DNA of 64,000 bases, taken from NCBI GenBank assembly GCA_023399465.1, contig JAEWPB010000095.1, forward strand, positions 1 to 64,000, in the 5' to 3' direction. The stretch comes from Pseudomonadota bacterium (GTDB taxonomy: Bacteria; Pseudomonadota; Alphaproteobacteria; Rhizobiales; Rhizobiaceae). Below, one piece after another: positions 17,535 to 28,648 of this stretch; positions within the stretch are counted from its first letter, which is position 1, and every line of letters starts with the position of its first letter. The notes beneath the pieces are model-generated. The model had not been told where the DNA came from. It was given only the letters and a program-made list of their open reading frames with translations, and ran no database searches. The translations under genes and the position numbers were made by a program.

Positions 17535-19706
17535 CTAGCCGGTCTGGGGGACGGGCTTGCCGAGAGGCTCGTCGCGAAAGTGTTCGCCACGCCGGGAAAT
17601 CCTGCGGTAGAACCCTGACAAGGCGGGCGTGAACTCACCCGCTCGGGCCCGCGCGGCATTCACCAGCTTGCGTGTGGCAGACGACCGGGTGCGTAGCGCC
17701 TCGACCAACTGCTCGTGGATGTTTTCGAGTTCGGCGAACTCCGGGGACGCCGCGACGCGTTCGTCGCCGACCATCGCAAAAAGGGTGGTCGTCGTGCTCT
17801 TGCCCTTGAGGGCGAGTGCGCCCGCATCGAGCAGCGCATAGCCCGGCAGCCGCTTTGCCGTGCTCTCCGACACGAGAATGTCGAAGTCGACGTCCTTGCA
17901 GGCGGTTTCTATCCGGGCGGCGACGTTGACGGCATCGCCGACGGCGGAATAGTTGAAGCGTGCCTCGGAGCCCATGTTGCCGACGCAGGCAAGCCCGGTG
18001 TGGATGCCGATGCCGATGGCGACCGTCTGTCCGGGCCCGAAGCCGAACGCGTCCTCGGCGTTGAGGCGGGCAAGCGTCTCGCGCATAGCCAGTGCGGCGC
18101 CGGCCGCCTTGGCGGCATGGTCGGCGACATCGACCGGGGCATTCCAGAAGGCCATGATCGAATCGCCGATGAACTTGTCGAGCGTGCCTTCGCTGGCAAT
18201 GATATGGCGGCTCAGCGCATCGAGAAGAGTGTTGAGAAAACCGACGACCGCGGCCGGTTCCAGCCGCTCGCTGATCTCCGTGAAACTCCTGACATCGACG
18301 AACATCACCGTCAGTTCCCGATCGTCACCGCCGAGGCGCAGGGCGTCGTGCGTGTGCTCGATGCGATAGAGCAGCGACGGCGAAAGATACTGCCCGAATG
18401 CGCGGCGGACTTCGCGGCGCTCCTTGTCGGTGACGAGGAAGCGATAGGCGGTCGCCGCGAAATGCGTGATCGATCCGGCAACGATCGGCGCCAGCGGATC
18501 GATCAGCAACCCGGCCATGAGGAAGGCTGCCCATGATCCGGCAAGGATCAGCGCCGAGATCGCCAGTCCGCAGGCGAGTGCGATCACGGGGCTGAGAAAG
18601 GTCGAGGCGAGTACGACCGCTGTGCCGGTCAAGGCGATCAGCAGGATCTCGAGCCCGTTCGCCCAGTCGGGACGGGAGAGAAAGCGGCCGGAAAGGATCT
18701 GTTCGACGGTTTGCGCATGCAGTGAAACGCCCGGCACGTTCTGGCCGAGGGCGTTGGTGCGGATGTCCTGCAGCCCGGCGGCCGAGGTCCCGACGAATAT
18801 GATGGCGCCCTCGATGGCAGCACGGGTTTCGGCAGAAGGGCCGGCGGCCGCCAGCACGTCCTTCGCCGAGACGTAGCGTTCCGCCCGGTCGGGGCTGACA
18901 TAGAGCCAAAGCTCGCCGTGCGCGGTCACGGGAACGACGAATTCGCCGATCTTCGCCAGGGTCAGGGTATCAGGCACGTCGGGGGCGCCGGCCAGCACAT
19001 AGGTGGACGCGCCCTGCGCCACGCGCAGCGCTTCGATTGCCAGATTGGGATAGAGCTGGGTGCCATCGCTGAGGAAAAGCGGGACTGTGCGCACGACCGC
19101 CGCGGATTCACCGGGATCGAGGCTGATGTGACCGATGCCGGCGGCGTTCTGCTCCAGTTGAGGACGCAGCGGCGTCGCCGCCATGATGCGCGGCGGCGCT
19201 CCGGCCGGACTTTCTCCGGTATAGGCGAAGCCGGCTTTGACAGGCGGCCGGTAATCTCCCGCGTTGGAAAGCCCGAAGCCGAGAATGACCGGCCGGTCCG
19301 CGATCGACCGGGCGAAGATCTCGTCGTTGTCCGGCAATCGGCCAAGCAGGGCGGGATCGATGCCGGGGACGTCGCGAACGACACTGCGCGGCGACAGCCG
19401 GTCGGGCTCGGCAAAAAGCACGTCGAAGGCGATCGCCGCCGCACCCATCTGCGACAGGCGGTCGACCAGAACGGCAAGGCGGTCTCGCGGCCATGGCCAT
19501 TGGCCGAGCTCGCGCAGTGACGCTTCATCGATGTCGACGATCCTCACCGGCATGGCTTCGAAGTGTCGCGGCGCCAGGCGCTGGTACTCGTCGAAAGTCA
19601 CGTCGCGGGCCTGTTTCAGCAACGGCGGATCGATCGCGCGCAGGGCCGTCAGCGCCGCCACGATCAGCAAACCGAGAATGACGCCCACGAACTGCGCGCG
19701 TGTCAT
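17535..19706 (-). CDS. CHASE2-domain adenylate/guanylate cyclase (class III)
   Basis: This 723-residue membrane-bound cyclase starts with a helix (about 6-24). It continues with a large periplasmic CHASE2 sensor domain (about 30-335) holding IVDIDEASLRELGQWPWPRD. Two to three membrane helices follow (about 345-420), then a class III cyclase catalytic domain (about 450-650). Both metal-binding aspartates are visible, in TVMFVDVRSFTEISERL and in LDKFIGDSIMAFWNAP. It would make cAMP (or cGMP) from ATP/GTP in response to an extracellular cue. It converges tail-to-tail with the FecR-domain gene, a recurrent pairing that suggests a shared pathway. Start is ATG 19706. Confidence 0.9.
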   Translation of the reverse strand: MTRAQFVGVILGLLIVAALTALRAIDPPLLKQARDVTFDEYQRLAPRHFEAMPVRIVDIDEASLRELGQWPWPRDRLAVLVDRLSQMGAAAIAFDVLFAEPDRLSPRSVVRDVPGIDPALLGRLPDNDEIFARSIADRPVILGFGLSNAGDYRPPVKAGFAYTGESPAGAPPRIMAATPLRPQLEQNAAGIGHISLDPGESAAVVRTVPLFLSDGTQLYPNLAIEALRVAQGASTYVLAGAPDVPDTLTLAKIGEFVVPVTAHGELWLYVSPDRAERYVSAKDVLAAAGPSAETRAAIEGAIIFVGTSAAGLQDIRTNALGQNVPGVSLHAQTVEQILSGRFLSRPDWANGLEILLIALTGTAVVLASTFLSPVIALACGLAISALILAGSWAAFLMAGLLIDPLAPIVAGSITHFAATAYRFLVTDKERREVRRAFGQYLSPSLLYRIEHTHDALRLGGDDRELTVMFVDVRSFTEISERLEPAAVVGFLNTLLDALSRHIIASEGTLDKFIGDSIMAFWNAPVDVADHAAKAAGAALAMRETLARLNAEDAFGFGPGQTVAIGIGIHTGLACVGNMGSEARFNYSAVGDAVNVAARIETACKDVDFDILVSESTAKRLPGYALLDAGALALKGKSTTTTLFAMVGDERVAASPEFAELENIHEQLVEALRTRSSATRKLVNAARARAGEFTPALSGFYRRISRRGEHFRDEPLGKPVPQTG

Positions 19707-19875
19707 GGTTGAACCATCTGCATCTTCAAGCGGAACCGTTGCCGCAACAGGTGCCGATGGAGACCCGCTATCGCTGTCGTCGGCGGAATGCTGCGCTGCG
19801 TGACTATAGCCTACTTTACAGGCGAGATCTCACAACCGGGGACTTTGGCTGTGCCACGGCTGTTCGGTTGGCGTT

Positions 19876-20772
19876 TCACTGAGGGGGCAGGGAGCGCTCG
19901 GCAAGCAGCCAGTCCCGGATCGTGGCCGTCGCCTCGGGATGGCGCTGCTTTCGCGGCGCGACGATATAGAAGTCGCTGGCGCCGCGCAGGCTGCGGTCGA
20001 ACGGCTGGACCAGCCGCCCTGCGGCGATGTCGTGGGCGACGAGGAACCGGCTTGCCAGCGCCAGCCCCTGGCCGGCGATCGCCGCGTCGATGGCGAGCGA
20101 TGTCTGGTTGAAGCGAATTCCCTTCGGTGCCGCGGTCGGTCCGGTGCCGAGCGCGTCGATGAATTGCGGCCAGAGATTATGCGTGTCGTGCAGCAGCACG
20201 AAACCGTCGACGGCGTTCGCAGCCAATGGCAGCGCCGTGCCGCCGACGAGGCTCGGAGCACACACGGCCACCACCTCCTGCGGGAACAGCAGGTCAGCGG
20301 TCAGTCCCGGTCCGAATGGTGGCTGGCCCTGGCGCACCGCGATATCGACAGCATCGGACTGGAAGTTGGACAGGCTCTCGCTTGCCTGGATTCTCAGGTC
20401 GAGCATCGGATGGGCGGCAAGGAAGGCAGGCAGCCGCGGGACCAGCCATTTCGAGGCAAAGGTGGGGGTGACGCTGATGGTCATCCACAACGGTTCGGGT
20501 CTGAGCGCCGCGGTGGCATCGGCGATCAGTTCGAAGGCGCGGCGAATGCCGGCGACATAGCTGCGCCCCTCGTTCGTGAGCTCCAGCCTTCGCGGCAATC
20601 TCTCGAAGAGTTTCAACCCGAGCTCGGCTTCCAGGCCGCGCACCTGCTGGGCCACGGCACCCTGCGTCACGCCAAGTTCGTCAGCGGCGGCGCGAAAGCT
20701 CGAGTGCCGGGCGGCAACTTCGAAGCTGCGCAGGCCGTTGAGCGGCGGCAGACGGCGGGATTTCTCGTTCAT
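19876..20772 (-). CDS. LysR-family transcriptional regulator (GcvA-like)
   Basis: This 298-residue regulator has an N-terminal winged helix-turn-helix (about 10-68; FRAAADELGVTQGAVAQQVR is the recognition region) and a LysR substrate-binding domain. LPPLNGLRSFEVAARHSSF is typical of the GcvA subgroup. It is divergent from the SDR gene, with 125 bases between the starts and a perfect 16-bp palindrome in the gap. It is therefore the likely regulator of that gene and of itself. The effector is unknown. Confidence 0.9.
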   Translation of the reverse strand: MNEKSRRLPPLNGLRSFEVAARHSSFRAAADELGVTQGAVAQQVRGLEAELGLKLFERLPRRLELTNEGRSYVAGIRRAFELIADATAALRPEPLWMTISVTPTFASKWLVPRLPAFLAAHPMLDLRIQASESLSNFQSDAVDIAVRQGQPPFGPGLTADLLFPQEVVAVCAPSLVGGTALPLAANAVDGFVLLHDTHNLWPQFIDALGTGPTAAPKGIRFNQTSLAIDAAIAGQGLALASRFLVAHDIAAGRLVQPFDRSLRGASDFYIVAPRKQRHPEATATIRDWLLAERSLPPQ

Positions 20773-20827
20773 GCGATAGTTTTTCTACAGGGTGATGGCA
20801 GACGATCTGGTTCGAGTGCAAGCTATT

Positions 20828-20843
20828 CTGATGCTAGCATCAG
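20828..20843. promoter_or_regulatory. 16-bp palindrome, candidate LysR operator
   Basis: CTGATGCTAGCATCAG is a perfect palindrome in the divergent LysR-SDR promoter region. The symmetric T and A are 12 rather than 11 bases apart, so it is a near match to the LysR T-N11-A pattern. Position and symmetry make it the best operator candidate for the adjacent regulator. Confidence 0.5.
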
Positions 20844-20897
20844 CAGAAATCCAGCGGCAAACGGAATGCCCGGTGCCGGACCCTGAAAGGAAGCGAA

Positions 20898-21602
20898 ATG
20901 ACTGTAGAAAAAGTGGCGATCGTGACAGCCGGCGGAAGCGGCATGGGAGCCGGCGCGGCTCGCCGTCTGGCTGCCGACGGCTTCAAGGTGGCAATCCTGT
21001 CCTCCTCGGGCAAGGGCGAGGCCCTGGCCGGGGAACTTGGCGGTTTTGGCGTCACCGGTTCGAACCAGTCCAATGACGACCTGAAGCGGCTTGTCGATGA
21101 GACCATGGAGAAGTGGGGCCGCGTCGATGTGCTGGTCAACAGCGGCGCCCATGGTCCCCGCGCCCCGATCCTCGAACTGCCCGACGAGCAGTGGCACACC
21201 GGTCTCGCCGTCTATCTGATGAACGTGATCCGGCCGACGCGACTGGTGACGCCGATCATGCAGCAACAGAAGTCGGGGGTGATCATCAACATCTCGACCT
21301 TTGCGACCTTCGAGCCTGATCCGCTGTTCCCGACCTCCGGGGTCTTCCGCGCCGGACTTGCTTCTTTCACCAAGCTGTTCGCCGACAGGTATGCGGCCGA
21401 CAACGTGCGCATGAACAACGTGCTGCCGGGGTTCATCGACAGCCTCCCCGAGACCGAGGACCGCCGCCAGCGCATACCGATGCAGCGCTACGGGCACACC
21501 GAGGAAATCGCCGCGACGATCGCGTTTCTCGCGTCACCGGGCGCCGGTTACATCACCGGGCAGAATATCCGCGTCGACGGCGGCATCACCCGGTCGGTGT
21601 GA
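20898..21602 (+). CDS. SDR-fold oxidoreductase-like protein lacking the YxxxK pair
   Basis: This 234-residue protein has the short-chain dehydrogenase fold. It has the nucleotide-binding TAGGSGMGAG near the N-terminus, the VLVNSGAHGP strand (normally NNAG), an INIST serine segment, and a C-terminal SPGAGYITGQNIRVDGG. At the active site, where most SDR enzymes have Tyr-x-x-x-Lys, this protein reads PTSGVFRAGLASF. By my alignment the Tyr is replaced by Ser and the Lys by Arg. It may be non-catalytic, use other residues, or bind a ligand only. It is divergent from a LysR regulator and is followed by a bidirectional terminator. ATG 20898 follows GGAAGCGAA. Confidence 0.82.
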   Translation: MTVEKVAIVTAGGSGMGAGAARRLAADGFKVAILSSSGKGEALAGELGGFGVTGSNQSNDDLKRLVDETMEKWGRVDVLVNSGAHGPRAPILELPDEQWHTGLAVYLMNVIRPTRLVTPIMQQQKSGVIINISTFATFEPDPLFPTSGVFRAGLASFTKLFADRYAADNVRMNNVLPGFIDSLPETEDRRQRIPMQRYGHTEEIAATIAFLASPGAGYITGQNIRVDGGITRSV

Positions 21603-21615
21603 GCGGCCTGAAATG

Positions 21616-21644
21616 AAAAGGGGCGCGCGAAGGCTGCCCCTTTT
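21616..21644. terminator. Bidirectional intrinsic terminator between SDR gene and edd
   Basis: AAAAGGGGC and GCCCCTTTT form a 9-bp stem (21616-21624 with 21636-21644) whose ends supply the T tract on either strand. It lies 14 bases after the SDR stop and 10 bases before the convergent edd stop, so it can end both transcripts. Confidence 0.8.
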
Positions 21645-21654
21645 CGATTTGATC

Positions 21655-23472
<1,818 letters not shown>

Positions 23473-23514
23473 GGTTCTTTTCCTGTCTCTTGCAGTGTCA
23501 GGGGCGGGCCTGCC

Positions 23515-24213
23515 TCAGGGCGCCCAGTAGATTTCCACCGGCGAAGCGGCGCGCCGAAGCACCGCCCTGATCGGCATGTCGGTCTCGGGACCGGCCTGCT
23601 CCGCCTTTTCCAGTACGGCCTTCTTGCCGTCGCCCTCGATGTGCAGCACCAGCAGGCGGGCGTCCCGCAAGCTCGAAAAGGTGAAGGTCAGCCGCGGTTC
23701 GCCGGCGCCTTGCGCTTCCATGGTCATCACGCCGCGCGGCGTCGCCGGGTCGAGCGCGCGGGCGAGATTGTCGCCATCGGGAAAGAAGGATGCCGTGTGG
23801 CCGTCATTGCCCATGCCGAGGATCACGACATCGAAGGGGTTGCCGATGTCCCGGACCGCCGCAGTGGCGATCGCGGCGGCATCTTCGACGGTGCTGGCCG
23901 GGTGATAGAGGGGCAGGAAGCGTGCCTGTGCGGCATCGTTCTGCAGCAGGTTGGCGGCAACCAGCAGATGGTTGGAACGGGGGTCGTCCGCCGGAACGAA
24001 ACGCTCGTCGACCAGGGTGATTGTCACCTTGTCCCAGTCGAGCGGACGCTTCGACAGTGCCTGGAAGAAGGCCTTCGGTGTCGAGCCGCCGGAAACGGCC
24101 ATGGCCGCGCTGCCACGCGTTGCAATCGCTGCGGCGAGAGCTTCGGCGACGCGTGCGGCCAGCCGGTTGGCTAGTGTCGCGCCATCGGCAAATGTGTGCA
24201 ATGTCGACGCCAT
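23515..24213 (-). CDS. pgl: 6-phosphogluconolactonase
   Basis: This 232-residue enzyme of the glucosamine-6-phosphate isomerase/6-phosphogluconolactonase fold hydrolyses 6-phosphogluconolactone between Zwf and Edd. Visible marks are AMAVSGGSTPKAFFQALS near the N-terminus, VTITLVDERFVPADDPRSN, and DVVILGMGNDGHTASFFPDG with the catalytic His. It lies 9 bases after zwf and 42 bases before edd on the same strand, a clear operon. Confidence 0.96.
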   Translation of the reverse strand: MASTLHTFADGATLANRLAARVAEALAAAIATRGSAAMAVSGGSTPKAFFQALSKRPLDWDKVTITLVDERFVPADDPRSNHLLVAANLLQNDAAQARFLPLYHPASTVEDAAAIATAAVRDIGNPFDVVILGMGNDGHTASFFPDGDNLARALDPATPRGVMTMEAQGAGEPRLTFTFSSLRDARLLVLHIEGDGKKAVLEKAEQAGPETDMPIRAVLRRAASPVEIYWAP

Positions 24214-24222
24214 GATCGTTCC

Positions 24223-25698
24223 TCAGTCCGTCTCGTGCCACGTGCGGCCGTCGCGCTCGATCAGCGCGATCGCCTGGCTCGGTCCCCAGGTTCCCGAAGT
24301 GTAGCCCTGGACCTGCTGGCCGGTCACGTCCCAGGCCTTGAGGATCGGGTCGATCCAGTGCCACGCGGCCTCCACTTCGTCGCGGCGCATGAACAGTGTC
24401 TGGTTGGAGCGCACGATGTCGGTTAGCAGCCGTTCGTAGGCATCGGGATTGCGCACGTCGAAGGCCTGGGCAAAGCTCATGTCGAGCGAGATCTGGCGAA
24501 GGCGCATGCCGCCCGGACCCGGATCCTTGATCATCAGCCACTGCTTGACGCCTTCGTCAGGCTGCAGGCGGATCACCAGCTGGTTGGCGGAGATGCGTCC
24601 GGCTGCCTCGTCGAAGATCGAGTAGGGGATCGGCTTGAAGGTGATGACGATCTCCGAGACACGGCTCGAAAGCCGCTTGCCGGTCCTGAGATAGAAGGGA
24701 ACCCCGGCCCAGCGCCAGTTGCCGATTTCCGCCTTGATGGCGACGAAGGTCTCGGTGTTGGAAACGCCGCCGTCGAGTTCCTCGAGATAGCCCTTGACCG
24801 GGCCGCCGGAAGAAGCCCCGGCACGGTACTGACCGCGCACGGTCAGCCTTTCGACATTGGACGCGTCAATCGGCTTGAGGGCGCGCAGGACCTTGAGCTT
24901 CTCGTCGCGCACCGCCTCGGCATCGAGCGAGGAGGGAGCCTCCATCGCCACGAGGCAGAGCAGCTGCAAGATATGGTTCTGCACCATGTCGCGCAACGCG
25001 CCTGCCTTGTCGTAGTATCCGGCGCGCCCCTCGAGGCCGACGGATTCAGCGACGGTGATCTGCACATGGTCGATATGCGCCGAATTCCACAGCGGCTCGT
25101 AGAGCGCATTGGCGAAGCGCAGCGCCATCAGGTTCTGCACTGTTTCCTTGCCGAGATAGTGGTCGATACGGAATATCTGGTCTTCGTGGAAGACCTTGCC
25201 GATCGTGTCGTTGAGCTCCAGCGCGGAGGCAAGGTCGCGGCCGATCGGCTTTTCGACGACGATGCGGGTCTTGCTGGTATTGAGCTTGTGGTCACGGATC
25301 TTCTGGGCGATGTCGCCGAAGATTGCCGGGCCGACGGCCAGATAGAAGGCGCGGATGCGGTCCTTGCCCGGTTCCAGCAGTTTCTTGAGGTCTTCCCAGC
25401 CGAGCTCGGACTTGGCATCGACGGCAACATAGAACAGGCGGGCCAGGAAACGCTCGACTTCCTTCTCGTCGTATTCGCCGGGCTTGAGATACTGCTTCAG
25501 CGCATTCCGGGCGAATGTCCGGTACTCGTCGTCGGTCAGCGACGCGCGCGACGCACCGATGATACGTGTCGGTTCGGTGAACTGCCCCTCGATCTGACGG
25601 TGATAAAGCGCCGGAAGGAGCTTGCGCTCGGCGAGGTCGCCGGTTCCCCCGAAGACGATGCAATCGAAGGGGTCGACAGGAATGATCTGGCTGCTCAT
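24223..25698 (-). CDS. zwf: Glucose-6-phosphate 1-dehydrogenase
   Basis: This 491-residue enzyme oxidises glucose-6-phosphate with NADP(+) or NAD(+). It has the nucleotide-binding FGGTGDLAERKLLPALY near the N-terminus, EKPIGRDL, and the active-site RIDHYLGKETVQNL with the catalytic His. Length is normal. It is the first gene of the zwf-pgl-edd operon. The 98-bp region upstream (25699-25796) has an AT-rich stretch with AATCGATT at its centre that may form the promoter or a regulator site. Translation starts at ATG 25698. Confidence 0.97.
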   Translation of the reverse strand: MSSQIIPVDPFDCIVFGGTGDLAERKLLPALYHRQIEGQFTEPTRIIGASRASLTDDEYRTFARNALKQYLKPGEYDEKEVERFLARLFYVAVDAKSELGWEDLKKLLEPGKDRIRAFYLAVGPAIFGDIAQKIRDHKLNTSKTRIVVEKPIGRDLASALELNDTIGKVFHEDQIFRIDHYLGKETVQNLMALRFANALYEPLWNSAHIDHVQITVAESVGLEGRAGYYDKAGALRDMVQNHILQLLCLVAMEAPSSLDAEAVRDEKLKVLRALKPIDASNVERLTVRGQYRAGASSGGPVKGYLEELDGGVSNTETFVAIKAEIGNWRWAGVPFYLRTGKRLSSRVSEIVITFKPIPYSIFDEAAGRISANQLVIRLQPDEGVKQWLMIKDPGPGGMRLRQISLDMSFAQAFDVRNPDAYERLLTDIVRSNQTLFMRRDEVEAAWHWIDPILKAWDVTGQQVQGYTSGTWGPSQAIALIERDGRTWHETD

Positions 25699-25796
25699 GA
25701 GGCTTCTCTCAATCAGTATCGGTTGAGAGTTGTTTTAATCTAATCGATTTAAAAAGGCCAGAGCAGGGGGCAAGAAAATGTCGCGTTCAGGACCGG

Positions 25797-27080
25797 TCAG
25801 AACCGGTCCCGAAGTGCGTACCAGGTCAGCGCGAGGAACAGCAGAGGCGCGCGCAGCTTCGGCCCGCCGGGGAACGGCGGGACGTCGAGCGCCCGGAAAT
25901 TGTCGAGTTGGGCGGAGTTGCCGATGATCTCGTCGGCGAAAAGCTTGCCGCAGTAGTTCGACAGCATCACCCCGTGCCCGGAATAGCCGCCTATGGTCGT
26001 GACGCCGGGCATGACCTCGCGCACGAAGGGCTGGCGCGGCAGGGTGATGCCGACCGAGCCGCCCCAGGCATGGGTGATTTCGATGTCCTTCAGCGCCGGG
26101 TAGATCTCGGCGATCTGGCGGCGGATGTGGATGGAAATGTCCCGCGGATTGTCGGCGGTATATGCCTCGCGGCCGCCGAACAGCAGCCGGCCGTCCTTCG
26201 ACTTGCGGAAATAGCGCACGACGAAACGGGAATCGGCGACCGCCTCGTTGCCGGGAATGATCTCCGGAAAGCTGTCGAGCGGCACCGTGGCGCCGATGAA
26301 GGAGCGGATCGGCATGACATGGGCCGCCGTGACCGGTTCCAGGTCGCCGATATAGGCATTGCACGCCAGAAGCACACGATCGGCGGTCAGGGTCCCGAAC
26401 GGCGTGTCGACATGGGTCTTGCCGCCCGCCTGCCGGATGCCGGTGGCCTTGGTCATTTCGAATATCTGCGCGCCCGCCGCGCTTGCCGCGCGAGCGAGCC
26501 CGACCACCAGCTTCAGCGGGTGGATATGGCCGGTTCCGGTATCGCGCACGCCGCAATAGTAGCGGCTGGAGCCCATGCGATCGGCGGTCTCCGCCTTGTC
26601 CATGAACGTCATGTGCGGATAGTTGTAGCGCGCGGCGGCGATTTCGGCGTGAGCCCGGTAGTAGGCTTCATGCCCCGGCTTGTGGGCGACGTTCATCAGC
26701 CCCGGAATGTAATCCATGTCGATTGCATTGGCCGCGGCAAAATCGAGTACATAGCGCTTGGCGTCCTCGGCGAGATCGAACAGCGCCCGGGAGCGCTCGT
26801 ATCCGATCTTCTCTTCAAGTTCCTCCGGCTCGGAGCGCTGCCCGGTCCCGAATTGGCCGCCATTGCGGCCAGAAGCACCGTCACCGAAGCGGGCGGCCTC
26901 GATCAGCGCCACCGACACTCCGGCACGCGCGAGGTTGTAAGCGGCCTGCAGGCCGGTGAAGCCGCCGCCGACAATGGCGACGTCCACCGATCTTGAACCG
27001 TCGAGCGCCGGATAGCCGGGCCGTTCGCCCACGCTTGCCTGATACCAGGAGATCCCCGGTGCGATTGGGCTTTGCCACAT
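25797..27080 (-). CDS. puuB: FAD-dependent oxidoreductase, gamma-glutamylputrescine oxidase-like
   Basis: This 427-residue flavoenzyme of the DAO/glycine-oxidase family has the dinucleotide fold VDVAIVGGGFTGLQAAYNLA (about 29-48), the ATG-like segment FGDGASGRNGGQFGTGQRSE and the C-terminal GYSGHGVMLSNYCGKLFADE. The partner gene 12 bases upstream encodes a glutamine-synthetase-like gamma-glutamylputrescine synthetase. This makes PuuB-type oxidation of gamma-glutamylputrescine (or a related glutamylated amine) the best guess. Related OrdL/SolA-type oxidases cannot be excluded by eye. A putrescine importer (potFGHI) lies 6 kb away, which fits polyamine use. Confidence 0.85.
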   Translation of the reverse strand: MWQSPIAPGISWYQASVGERPGYPALDGSRSVDVAIVGGGFTGLQAAYNLARAGVSVALIEAARFGDGASGRNGGQFGTGQRSEPEELEEKIGYERSRALFDLAEDAKRYVLDFAAANAIDMDYIPGLMNVAHKPGHEAYYRAHAEIAAARYNYPHMTFMDKAETADRMGSSRYYCGVRDTGTGHIHPLKLVVGLARAASAAGAQIFEMTKATGIRQAGGKTHVDTPFGTLTADRVLLACNAYIGDLEPVTAAHVMPIRSFIGATVPLDSFPEIIPGNEAVADSRFVVRYFRKSKDGRLLFGGREAYTADNPRDISIHIRRQIAEIYPALKDIEITHAWGGSVGITLPRQPFVREVMPGVTTIGGYSGHGVMLSNYCGKLFADEIIGNSAQLDNFRALDVPPFPGGPKLRAPLLFLALTWYALRDRF

Positions 27081-27092
27081 GAGAAGTCTCCG

Positions 27093-28523
27093 TCACACGT
27101 TGAGAAGCAGAAATTCCCGCTCCCATGGACTGATCACTTCCATGAAGGTCTCGAACTCGCCACGCTTCACGCCGGCATAGATGCCGATGAACTCCGGATC
27201 GAACACCTTGGTGAACTCCGCCTCGTTTTCAAGCAGCGCCACCGCCTCCAGCAGGCCGCGCGGCAGCTCGATCGATCCCTCGTTGGCCGAATCCTCGGTC
27301 GGTGCCGTCGGTTCGACGGCATTGATGATGCCGAGCAGCCCGGCGGCAAGCGAACCTGCCAGTGCCAGATAGGGGTTGGCGTCGGAGCTCGGCAGCCGGT
27401 TCTCGACGCGCCGTGCCGCAGGCTCCGAGACCGGAACGCGGAACGCCGTGGTGCGGTTGTCGTAGCCCCATGCGGTATTGACCGGGCAGGCCATGTCGGG
27501 GGTCAGGCGACGATAGGAATTGACGTAGGGCGCCATCATCACCAGCGCGCCCGGCACGTATTTCTGCATGCCGCCGATGAAGTGGAAGAACTCACTGGAA
27601 GGCGAGCCGTCCGGCTTGGTGAAGATGTTCTTGCCGGTGACGACATCGACGACCGACTGGTGGATGTGCATGGCCGAGCCTGCCTGGCCCTGCATCGGCT
27701 TGGCCATGAAGGTGGCGTAGATGCCATGCTTCAACGCTGCCTCGCGGATGGTGCGCTTGAACAGGAAGACCTGGTCGGCAAGCTCCACCGGATCGCCGTG
27801 GCGCAGGTTGATCTCGAGCTGCGCCGGGCCTTCCTCGTGGATCAGCGTGTCGATCTCGAGACCCTGCTTTTCGGAGAAGTGGTAGATGTCGTCGATCAGC
27901 TCGTCGAACTCGTTGATGCCGGCGATCGAGTAGCTCTGTCCGCCGACAATCGACCGGCCCGAGCGCCCCTTCGGCGGGTGCAGCGGGTAATCCGGGTCGT
28001 CGTTCTTGGCGACGAGGTAGAATTCGATCTCCGGCGCCACCACCGGCTTCCAGCCGCGATCGTTATAGAGCGACACGATGCGCTTCAGCGCGGCACGCGG
28101 GGTATAGAGCACTTCGCCGCCGGTGGCATTGACGACGTCGCAGATCACCTGGGCGGTCGGGTCGGTTTCCCACGGCACGACCGAAAGCGTCGAAAGGTCG
28201 GGAACCAGCTTCAGGTCGCTGTCGCGCGGCTCGTAGCGGAAGCTCTCGGTCTCGTCGGGATACTCGCCGGAAATCGTATGGCGATAGATCGCCGAAGGCA
28301 GCGCCAGCGATGTGTTCGAGGTGAATTTCGAAGTCGGCATCATCTTGCCGCGCGGCACGCCGGCGAGGTCGGGGGTGATGCATTCGATGTCTTCGATGCC
28401 GCGGGCGCGCAGCCATTGCGCTGCTTCGCGCCACGACTTGACGCCGCGTTCGGGCTGGGGGGATGGAGGGACATACGCCGTCTTTGCTGCCTTGGGTTTG
28501 AGCATCGTTCTCTTTGAGGGCAT
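27093..28523 (-). CDS. puuA: Glutamine synthetase family protein, gamma-glutamylputrescine synthetase-like
   Basis: This 476-residue member of the GlnA superfamily probably ligates glutamate to putrescine or another amine using ATP. Visible family marks are APEIEFYLV (metal-binding Glu), LIHEEGPAQLEINLRHGDP, QAGSAMHIHQSV (catalytic-loop His) and NRTTAFRVPVSEPAARRVEN (ATP/glutamate binding). It lacks the adenylylation-type tail of GlnA. It forms an operon with the following oxidase. The N-terminal 40 residues are basic and rich in Pro and Ala, as in many PuuA-like proteins. ATG 28523 follows GGTGAG on the minus strand. Confidence 0.87.
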   Translation of the reverse strand: MPSKRTMLKPKAAKTAYVPPSPQPERGVKSWREAAQWLRARGIEDIECITPDLAGVPRGKMMPTSKFTSNTSLALPSAIYRHTISGEYPDETESFRYEPRDSDLKLVPDLSTLSVVPWETDPTAQVICDVVNATGGEVLYTPRAALKRIVSLYNDRGWKPVVAPEIEFYLVAKNDDPDYPLHPPKGRSGRSIVGGQSYSIAGINEFDELIDDIYHFSEKQGLEIDTLIHEEGPAQLEINLRHGDPVELADQVFLFKRTIREAALKHGIYATFMAKPMQGQAGSAMHIHQSVVDVVTGKNIFTKPDGSPSSEFFHFIGGMQKYVPGALVMMAPYVNSYRRLTPDMACPVNTAWGYDNRTTAFRVPVSEPAARRVENRLPSSDANPYLALAGSLAAGLLGIINAVEPTAPTEDSANEGSIELPRGLLEAVALLENEAEFTKVFDPEFIGIYAGVKRGEFETFMEVISPWEREFLLLNV

Positions 28524-28648
28524 GTCTCACCAGTTTGTCGTTGAATATGTGCGGCATCATAACCGGACTTTATCAATTGGCGAGGGGGGCGGTTGACTTT
28601 CGTTCTTCACTAAAAAAAGACAGGGCGCGAAACGTCTAGGAGCCGGGT

